Of a stretch of DNA of 17,094 nucleotides, positions 10,030 to 14,989 are shown piece after piece (position 1 is the stretch's first letter; each line of letters starts with the position of its first letter). The notes below the pieces were generated by a model. It had not been told where the DNA came from. It made no database searches and worked only from the letters and a program-made list of their open reading frames with translations. Source of the DNA: Heritagella sp051881655 (GTDB lineage: Bacteria > Bacillota > Clostridia > Oscillospirales > Acutalibacteraceae). A program made the translations under genes and the position numbers. The stretch spans positions 1 through 17,094 of the forward strand of contig JBJEQH010000055.1 in the NCBI GenBank assembly GCA_051881655.1, in the 5' to 3' direction.

Positions 10030-12021
10030 TTAAACTTCCATGATAATCGGCAGAATCATGGGGGAACGGCGGGTGCGCTCGAACAGCAGCCGGGACAGGC
10101 CATCCCGAATGCGCGTTTTCAGCATGCCCCAATCGCGGTAATCCCCACGGGAATTCTCCAGGATCGAATCCACCAACCGGCGGATCTCCTCCATCAGCTC
10201 CTCGCTCTCCCGCACATACACAAACCCGCGGGAGACCACGTCCGGTCCCGAAACCACCTGGCCGCTCTCGCGGTCAATGGTGCACACCACCACGATCAGG
10301 CCATCCTCGCCCAGATGGCGGCGGTCGCGCAGCACCACGCTGCCCACATCGCCCACACCCAGGCCGTCGACCATCACGCAGCCGGCCGGCACATCGGAGA
10401 GCTGCTTCATGCCGCTTTTACTCAGCTCGACGGCGCTGCCCACATCTCCGATAAAAATGTGGTCATCCGGCAGCCCCATCTGGCGGGCCAGATCGGCATG
10501 CTTGCGCAGATGCTTCTGTTCGCCGTGTACCGGGATAAAATACTGGGGCCGCACAATGGCCTGCATAATCTTCAGCTCTTCCTGGCAGGCATGGCCGGAT
10601 ACATGCACCTCGTACATGGATTCGTACACCACGCGGCAGCCGCGCTTTAACAGCTCATCCACCACGGTTCCCACGGTTTTTTCATTGCCGGGAATCGGGC
10701 GGGCCGAGATGATAATGGTATCGCCGGGCCCCACCTCCACCTTCCGGTGATCCGCAAAGGCCATGCGGGACAGGGCGCTCATGGGCTCGCCCTGGCTGCC
10801 GGTTGTCACCAGTACCACCTGCTCACGGGGATAGCGGTTGATCATGTCAATGTCGATCAGCACCCCATCCGGGATCTCGAGATAGCCCAGTCGGGCGGCG
10901 ATGCCCATCACATTGAGCATACTGCGCCCGGAAAAAGCCACTTTTCTGCCGTGCCGCACGGCGCAGTTGATAATTTGCTGCACGCGGCTGATATTGGAAG
11001 CAAAGGTGGCGATAATCAGCCGGTCGTTCTCCGCCACACTGAAAAAGTGCTCGAAGGTCTGGAAAACGCTCTGCTCGGTTTTGGTATAGCCGGGGCGCTC
11101 GGCATTGGTGGAATCGGCCAGCAGCGCCAGCACGCCCTGTTTGCCCAGCTCGGCAAACCGGCCCAGGTCGATCATGCCGCCCTGTACCGGGGTAAAATCA
11201 ATCTTGAAATCGCCCGTGTGCACAATCACACCGGCCGGGGTGTGAATGGCAAAGGCAACCGCATCGGAAATCGAGTGGTTCACGTGGATGAACTCCACAT
11301 CCATGCAGCCGAATACGACGTGATCCCCCGGGGAGCGCACTTCCATATGCACCTGATTTTTCAGACCGTGCTCCTCCAGCTTTCCCTCCACCAGCCCCAG
11401 GGTCAGGGCGGTGCCGTAAACGGGGAGATTCACTTTCTTCAGCAGATACGGCAGTGAGCCAATGTGGTCCTCGTGTCCGTGGGTCAGCACAATCCCGCGG
11501 ATTCTGTCGCGGTTCTGCTCCACAAACGTAAAGTCCGGAATCACCAGATCCACGCCCAGCAGCTCATCCGAGGGGAACGCCATACCGCAGTCGATAATAA
11601 ACATATCCGGCCCGCATTCCACCAGCGTGAAGTTTTTGCCGATCTCATTCAGACCGCCCAGGAAATACAGCCGCACCTTGGGCTCTTCTTCCTTTTTTCT
11701 GCGGGTGGTGCGCCCACGGGAGGCCGTGCGGGGCGCCGTCTCTTTCTTCGTGGTACTCTTTGCGCTGTCTGCTGCGGCGGCCGCCTTCTGACGGGTGCGG
11801 CGCACGGGCTTTTCCTCGGCCGGCTTTTTTTCCTCCAGGGCGGAGAGGCGCCCGATGGGCTGGTCCATCTCTTTTCCCATCGCCACGGCCGAGTGCCGTA
11901 CGGCGCGGTGGCGCACAGGCTCTGCCGCTTTTTTCTTGGGGACCGTCAGTTTCTGATAAAGAGGAGCATCCGCCGGTCGGGATGTCCCTGTGTTTTTCTT
12001 CTCATTTTTCTCGTTACTCAA
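10030..12021 (-). CDS. rnj: Ribonuclease J with long basic N-terminal extension
   Basis: RNase J is a metallo-beta-lactamase/beta-CASP nuclease with endo- and 5'-to-3' exonuclease activity in mRNA decay and rRNA maturation. The catalytic core starts near residue 115 (KVRLYFLGGLNEIGKN). It contains the zinc motif HGHEDH (181-186), further metal-site segments around HVNHS (246-250) and HTGDFK (268-273), ADSTNAERPG (302-311), VHVSGHACQEEL (472-483) and PVHGEQKHLRKH (497-508). The 663-residue total exceeds the usual roughly 555 because of a 114-residue Lys/Arg/Ala/Glu-rich, probably disordered N-terminus. The start is a TTG placed 7 nt after AGGAGG. A 54-codon ORF in the same frame ends two codons upstream. 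It heads the cluster, before gdpP. The choice between RNase J1 and J2 cannot be made here. Confidence 0.96.
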   Translation of the reverse strand: MSNEKNEKKNTGTSRPADAPLYQKLTVPKKKAAEPVRHRAVRHSAVAMGKEMDQPIGRLSALEEKKPAEEKPVRRTRQKAAAAADSAKSTTKKETAPRTASRGRTTRRKKEEEPKVRLYFLGGLNEIGKNFTLVECGPDMFIIDCGMAFPSDELLGVDLVIPDFTFVEQNRDRIRGIVLTHGHEDHIGSLPYLLKKVNLPVYGTALTLGLVEGKLEEHGLKNQVHMEVRSPGDHVVFGCMDVEFIHVNHSISDAVAFAIHTPAGVIVHTGDFKIDFTPVQGGMIDLGRFAELGKQGVLALLADSTNAERPGYTKTEQSVFQTFEHFFSVAENDRLIIATFASNISRVQQIINCAVRHGRKVAFSGRSMLNVMGIAARLGYLEIPDGVLIDIDMINRYPREQVVLVTTGSQGEPMSALSRMAFADHRKVEVGPGDTIIISARPIPGNEKTVGTVVDELLKRGCRVVYESMYEVHVSGHACQEELKIMQAIVRPQYFIPVHGEQKHLRKHADLARQMGLPDDHIFIGDVGSAVELSKSGMKQLSDVPAGCVMVDGLGVGDVGSVVLRDRRHLGEDGLIVVVCTIDRESGQVVSGPDVVSRGFVYVRESEELMEEIRRLVDSILENSRGDYRDWGMLKTRIRDGLSRLLFERTRRSPMILPIIMEV

Positions 12022-12336
12022 AAGTTACCTCCTGCTTTCTTCTGCCGGTTTCAAAACGACCGGCCCCTTTTCCAGATAAGGGGCTCCTCCGGTTTCAACG
12101 GGTTTCTTCTCTTTGTACGAAGTCTTTTTCTCGTTCTGCTGGGAATGGCCCTGTGCCCCTTTCCGATCGGGCCGGTCATCCCTTTCCATCCGATTCCTTT
12201 TAAAAGCTCTCCCTTTCCGCTCTCCCTTTATAAAAGTCGCGGAGGCGGTTTTGCGGCCATTGCGGCGGGTTCTTCACTGCGGTGGGTTCTCAGAAAATCC
12301 ACCGGCTGTCCTTTTGATTCCGGGTCATAACTATTC
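12022..12336 (-). promoter_or_regulatory. Long 5' leader of the rnj-gdpP-rplI operon
   Basis: About 310 nt separate the expected transcription start (near 12336, from the promoter at 12343-12371) from the rnj start codon. The leader holds the 54-codon ORF, and before it a 36-codon ORF (12228-12338, starting MNSYDPESKG) whose ATG falls almost exactly at the predicted transcription start and has no binding site. A 7-bp hairpin, GCCCCTT/AAGGGGC (12063-12084), lies just upstream of the rnj binding site. The sequence CCGGTTTCAA (plus strand) occurs twice, at 12045-12054 and 12089-12098. A long leader ahead of an RNase gene invites autoregulation of mRNA stability, but that is inference. Confidence 0.45.
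12025..12189 (-). CDS. Possible small highly charged protein upstream of and in frame with rnj
   Basis: I do not recognise a family. A 54-codon ORF opens with ATG, 5 nt behind AAAGGA, and begins MERDDRPDRKGAQ. It ends ...KPAEESRR, where the two arginine codons AGG AGG are themselves the rnj Shine-Dalgarno sequence, then TAA. One codon (CTT) separates that stop from the rnj TTG, and both ORFs share one frame. Composition is Lys/Glu/Pro-rich and resembles the disordered RNase J N-terminus: NEKKT, AP and LKPAEE echo NEKKNT, APLYQK and KKAAEP there. It could be a coupled leader peptide, a duplicated or cut-off piece of the RNase J extension, or a chance ORF in a structured leader. The small-protein status is inference; the frame relation is read directly. 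Confidence 0.4.
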   Translation of the reverse strand: MERDDRPDRKGAQGHSQQNEKKTSYKEKKPVETGGAPYLEKGPVVLKPAEESRR

Positions 12337-12342
12337 ATTGTT

Positions 12343-12371
12343 ATTGTACCAGTGAAGCCCGTTTCTGTCAA
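12343..12371 (-). promoter_or_regulatory. Sigma-A promoter of the rnj operon
   Basis: Read on the minus strand, a perfect -35 box TTGACA (12366-12371) is followed after exactly 17 bp by TACAAT (12343-12348), five of six bases of the -10 consensus. This is the strongest promoter-like sequence in the window, and it faces rnj. Transcription should start near 12336. Confidence 0.85.
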
Positions 12372-12378
12372 GGTTCCC

Positions 12379-12402
12379 GCCGGAAGGGCATTTCTTCCCG
12401 GC
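12379..12402. promoter_or_regulatory. Imperfect dyad between the divergent promoters
   Basis: GCCGGAAG and CTTCCCGGC (one bulged base) flank a 7-nt spacer, just upstream of the minus-strand -35 box and about 50 bp upstream of the plus-strand -35 box. It could be an operator shared by the divergent promoters or chance GC-rich symmetry. No regulator gene is adjacent, so the role is speculative. Confidence 0.25.
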
Positions 12403-12450
12403 AGCTGTCGAACGCCATTTATCACAATTTCAGCGGTTCGCACAAAAAAC

Positions 12451-12480
12451 TTGACAACACCCGCCGGGAGCGCTTACTAT
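12451..12480 (+). promoter_or_regulatory. Promoter of the cysteine desulfurase gene
   Basis: A perfect TTGACA (12451-12456) is followed after 18 bp by TACTAT (12475-12480), four of six bases of the -10 consensus, then an A/T-rich stretch. It lies about 50 bp before the ATG at 12530 and is divergent to the rnj promoter, with the two -35 boxes about 80 bp apart. Confidence 0.75.
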
Positions 12481-12529
12481 ATATAAAAGAGAATGGCCGG
12501 AAACAGCCCGAAAGAGAGGGGGAGGGACC

Positions 12530-13651
12530 ATGCACGTTTATGCGAATTTTGCCGCCACCGCTCCGGTACGCCCCACGGTTCTTCAGGCTGTGACCGATGT
12601 ACTGTCCCAGTCCTTCGGCAATCCCTCTGATCCCGGCCGGGAGGGACGCGCGGCCCGGGACCGGCTGGAGGAGAGCCGGTGGACAATCGCCTCGCTTCTG
12701 CAGGCCGAACCCGGGGAAATCCTGTTTACCTCCGGTGCAACCGAGAGCTGTAACCTGGCCCTTCGGGGGACGGCGTGTTCCGGGCTGATCATCAGCCCCA
12801 TCGAGCATCCTGCGGTTCTCCATGCGGTCCAGTCCCAAAAGCAGCAGGGGCTTGCGGTCACTTTCCTTCCCGTAACAGCGGACGGAATCGTGCGCACACA
12901 GGGGTGGAACACGGCTTCTTTTCCCAAAACAGCCCTTTGTTCCGTAATGGCCGCCAATAACGAGCTGGGCACGATCCAGCCGGTGAGGGAAATCGGAGCG
13001 CTGTGCCGGCAGCACGGGCTTCTTTTCCACACCGACGCCACCCAGGCCGCAGGCCGCATCCCCTTATCCGTAAAGGAAATCGGGGCAGACCTGCTCTCTT
13101 TCTCCGCGCATAAAATGGGCGGACCAAAGGGGATCGGTATTTTATACCGGCGCCGTGGGGTTCCGCTCTCTCCGCTTTTCTTCGGCGGAGCACAGGAGCA
13201 GAGCTTCCGTCCCGGTACGGAAAACGTGGCCGGGGCCGTGGGAATGGCCGCTGCCATGCAGGAAGCATGCCGGCAGATGGAAGAGGAAAACCGGCGTCTT
13301 TCCGCCATGGGGGACCGCCTGTGCCGCTCGCTGCTCACGATTGAAGGCGCCGGAGTCCATGCATGGTCTGCTCCCCGGCTGCCGGGCTTTTTGTCCGTCC
13401 GCTTTTCCGGTGTGCGCAGCGCCCGGCTCGTCCCCATGCTGGACCGGATGGGGATCACCGTATCCACCGGGGCCGCCTGCTCGGCCGGAAATCCCCGGCC
13501 CAGCCATGTACTGCGGGCCATCGGTCTATCGGAGACAGAAGCCCTTGAGACCCTGCGTATTTCCCTGGGGTACACCACCACGGAGGAAGACCTCGCTTTT
13601 CTTTGCCAAACCATCCCCCTGGCAGTTGCCCGGGCACGGGCCCTGACCTGA
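12530..13651 (+). CDS. Cysteine desulfurase (NifS/IscS-type class V aminotransferase)
   Basis: This PLP enzyme removes sulfur from cysteine as an enzyme-bound persulfide for FeS clusters, tRNA thiolation or cofactors. The 373 residues show LFTSGATES (65-73, cofactor phosphate region), IEHPAV (91-96), HTDATQ (167-172, ring-binding Asp), the PLP lysine in SAHK (192-195), RPGTEN (227-232) and the catalytic cysteine in GAACSAG (314-320, Cys317). The short catalytic loop and SHVLRAIG resemble NifS/IscS rather than SufS. The N-terminus reads VYANFAATAP where YLDNAATTP is usual, a modest deviation. The ATG is preceded by GGGGGAGG, and a promoter lies just upstream. It stands alone: neither an IscU scaffold, an Rrf2 regulator nor ThiI/MnmA is adjacent, so the sulfur acceptor is unknown. 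Confidence 0.93.
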   Translation: MHVYANFAATAPVRPTVLQAVTDVLSQSFGNPSDPGREGRAARDRLEESRWTIASLLQAEPGEILFTSGATESCNLALRGTACSGLIISPIEHPAVLHAVQSQKQQGLAVTFLPVTADGIVRTQGWNTASFPKTALCSVMAANNELGTIQPVREIGALCRQHGLLFHTDATQAAGRIPLSVKEIGADLLSFSAHKMGGPKGIGILYRRRGVPLSPLFFGGAQEQSFRPGTENVAGAVGMAAAMQEACRQMEEENRRLSAMGDRLCRSLLTIEGAGVHAWSAPRLPGFLSVRFSGVRSARLVPMLDRMGITVSTGAACSAGNPRPSHVLRAIGLSETEALETLRISLGYTTTEEDLAFLCQTIPLAVARARALT

Positions 13652-13660
13652 CTTTTCCCT

Positions 13661-13677
13661 TCCGTTTTCAAAACGGA
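13661..13677. repeat. 17-bp perfect palindrome between cysteine desulfurase and zinc-ribbon genes
   Basis: TCCGTTTTCAAAACGGA is perfectly symmetrical around a central C. It sits 9 nt after the desulfurase stop and 46 nt before the zinc-ribbon start. The two halves almost touch, which suits a protein-binding site better than a hairpin, and no T-run follows. It may be an operator or a weak terminator element. Confidence 0.35.
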
Positions 13678-13722
13678 GAGGAACGCATGTAACGATCTAT
13701 TTCACCAAAGGAGTTGACCCTC

Positions 13723-14400
13723 ATGTTCTGTGTCCAATGCGGAAATTCCCTGCGCGATTCCGACTGCTTCTGTGCGCAGTGCGGCACCCCTGTTTCCCGT
13801 CCCTCTGCACCGGTTCCCACTCCTTCCCAATCGGTGACCCAATCTTCGTACGGCAGCGGGGCTTCATACGGAACCCGTTCCCAGACGAGTGCCGCCCCGG
13901 CCGGCGGCGCCTGGTATCTTCCGGATCATCCGTCGCCCGAATTCATGCAGTATCTTCACAATCTGGAACTGCGCACCGGCCAGAAGGCCCGGTATGTTCC
14001 GGAACTGAGTGCCTATTCCTTTTATACCGAGCGTTTTTCTGCCGCTCTGGCAAAAATGAAACAGTATATTTATGTCACCCAGAATGATACGGCGGACTAT
14101 GGCGTGATGCAGGCCTACTCTCAGGCATGCACGCATTTTACGTTGAAAACTCACGATGGGATCCCCCGCGGATTTGTCACCGGCATCGGCTGCTACAATA
14201 TCATGTTCCAAACCCGGGCCACACAGGGGGCCTGTGATTTCTCCGTACAGCTGCCGGAAAAGCATTTTGCCGCTTTCGAGATGCCCATTGTCGCGGATCT
14301 GAGTTCCCATCAGCTGATTTACTGCACCCGCACGCCGGTCTACGGCTGCGCTATGTGGGGCGGTATCCGCAAAGTGGCGAGGGAAAACTTGGGATTTTAA
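13723..14400 (+). CDS. Zinc-ribbon protein of unknown function, probably frameshifted at its end
   Basis: Cys3-x2-Cys6 and Cys17-x2-Cys20, in the form CVQCG and FCAQCG, make a short N-terminal zinc ribbon. A Ser/Pro/Thr/Gly-rich linker (about 22-65) follows, then a globular region of about 155 residues that I do not recognise. It has no membrane segment or signal peptide. The ATG at 13723 is chosen because AAAGGAG lies 9 nt upstream; an in-frame TTG at 13714 directly abuts that site. As read, the product has 225 residues ending ENLGF. The stop lies inside a 15-bp tandem repeat. In the +1 frame the sequence continues for 63 codons through a pentapeptide repeat into a membrane helix. The intact protein may therefore be membrane-anchored, about 286 residues, with one base inserted here. 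Confidence 0.75.
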   Translation: MFCVQCGNSLRDSDCFCAQCGTPVSRPSAPVPTPSQSVTQSSYGSGASYGTRSQTSAAPAGGAWYLPDHPSPEFMQYLHNLELRTGQKARYVPELSAYSFYTERFSAALAKMKQYIYVTQNDTADYGVMQAYSQACTHFTLKTHDGIPRGFVTGIGCYNIMFQTRATQGACDFSVQLPEKHFAAFEMPIVADLSSHQLIYCTRTPVYGCAMWGGIRKVARENLGF

Positions 14401-14465
14401 TCCCAGGGATTTTAATCCCAGGGATTTTAATCCCGGGGACTCTGATCCCGGAGATTTTCTTTCGG
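14391..14465 (+). repeat. 15-bp palindromic tandem repeat (about five units)
   Basis: The unit GGGATTTTAATCCCA occurs at 14391-14405 and 14406-14420. A copy differing at one base follows at 14421-14435, then a diverged copy GGGACTCTGATCCCG (14436-14450) and a very degenerate fifth unit (14451-14465). Each unit is itself an inverted repeat (GGGAT/ATCCC). The first unit contains the stop codon of the zinc-ribbon gene. Being a multiple of three, copy-number change would not alter frame. Confidence 0.9.
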
Positions 14466-14584
14466 GGAATTTATGCCCGGTCATCCTGCTGGCTGTTCTG
14501 CTTTTCCCAGTCTATGCCTTTTTCGGCCGGTTTATTCCCAAAAGAGAGGAAAATACCGCACCGCCTGTATTACAAGATGTATAA
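14393..14584 (+). pseudogene. Out-of-frame C-terminal tail: DFNPR repeats plus transmembrane helix
   Basis: Shifted by +1 relative to the zinc-ribbon gene, this stretch reads DFNPR, DFNPR, DFNPG, DSDPG, then a hydrophobic segment CPVILLAVLLFPVYAFF (14474-14524), a basic turn GRFIPKR and a polar tail ending PVLQDV before TAA. Removing one G from the GGG at 14391-14393 would join it directly to the zinc-ribbon reading frame (ENL-DFNPR). A proline-rich linker, single membrane helix and positively charged flank are what a real membrane anchor looks like. Zinc-ribbon proteins with a membrane segment are common in clostridia. It could be a genuine inactivating insertion, a sequencing indel, or programmed frameshifting; chance cannot be excluded. 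Confidence 0.5.
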
Positions 14585-14636
14585 TTTAGTAAGAATTATA
14601 CGTTTTTCACATTTTCCACTTTGTTTTCCACCAAAC

Positions 14637-14693
14637 AAAAGAGGACGGAAAACCGGGAATTCTCCCGGTCTTCCGTCCTCTTTTATGTTTTTT
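14637..14693. terminator. Strong bidirectional terminator between convergent genes
   Basis: GAGGACGGAA (14641-14650) pairs perfectly with TTCCGTCCTC (14671-14680). A 2-nt internal mismatch and an inner CCGGGA/TCCCGG stem with a 4-nt loop follow. Flanking AAAA (14637-14640) and TTTT (14681-14684) extend it. TTTTATGTTTTTT follows on the plus strand, and TTTTGTTT on the minus strand, so it can stop the zinc-ribbon transcript and the minus-strand transcript alike. The stop codon of the ATPase remnant lies within its edge. Confidence 0.85.
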
Positions 14694-14946
14694 CCTGCCC
14701 CAGAAGGTTTTCCACCATCTGCTGGGGATGATTTAAAAAGTAGCGGGTCAGGCGGACGTTCTCCGCCTGCTGATAAGAGACCTCCGCTATTCCCCGGGGC
14801 GATAATTGGAGAAGGCAAGCCCCCGGCAGTGCCGGAAGAATGGGAGAATGGGTCGCCACCAGAAACTGAGCCCCTGTTTGAATCAGGCGGTTCATCTCCT
14901 CCAGCAGGGTCATCTGCCCGGTGGGGAACAAGGCCGCTCTCCGCTC
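14683..14946 (-). pseudogene. C-terminal remnant of a predicted AAA/ABC-type ATPase
   Basis: About 88 codons remain. They carry a Walker-B-proximal trace (ERRAALFP where such ATPases have DEPEAALSP), then TGQMTLLEEMNRL, the switch histidine motif QFLVATHSPIL, and a C-terminus with LTRYFLNHPQQMVENLL. In my memory this ending is characteristic of a small predicted ATPase family (COG3910-like, RecF/SMC-related) whose members end the same way. Walker A, the signature motif and the aspartate before Glu are gone. The frame is open further to 15039, but the residues beyond about 14946 look unrelated and run into the oxidoreductase gene. The homology edge coincides with an inverted repeat. No ribosome binding site is seen, so it is probably not expressed. 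Confidence 0.7.
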
Positions 14947-14984
14947 CGAAACCCGTCGAAAGGCGCCAAACCAAAGGGTTTCGG
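14946..14984. repeat. 9-bp inverted repeat at the remnant/oxidoreductase junction
   Basis: CCGAAACCC (14946-14954) and GGGTTTCGG (14976-14984) are perfect inverted copies separated by 21 nt that include the palindrome GGCGCC. It lies just after the oxidoreductase stop on the minus strand and at the point where recognisable ATPase homology begins. No T-run follows, so it is a weak candidate for a terminator; it may mark a rearrangement point. Confidence 0.6.
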
Positions 14985-14989
14985 GAAAA

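Noticed and set aside
12228..12443. 71-codon minus-strand ORF upstream of rnj
   Set aside because: Its front half lies upstream of and across the rnj promoter, so it would not be transcribed from it. Only the last 36 codons fall in the leader, they lack a ribosome binding site, and the residues resemble nothing I know.
13661..13677. Palindrome as a rho-independent terminator of the cysteine desulfurase gene
   Set aside because: The halves are almost contiguous, so the hairpin loop would be tiny or the stem short, and no T-run follows on either strand.
14391..14465. Repeat array as a CRISPR
   Set aside because: The units are 15 bp, directly contiguous with no spacers, and no cas genes are present.
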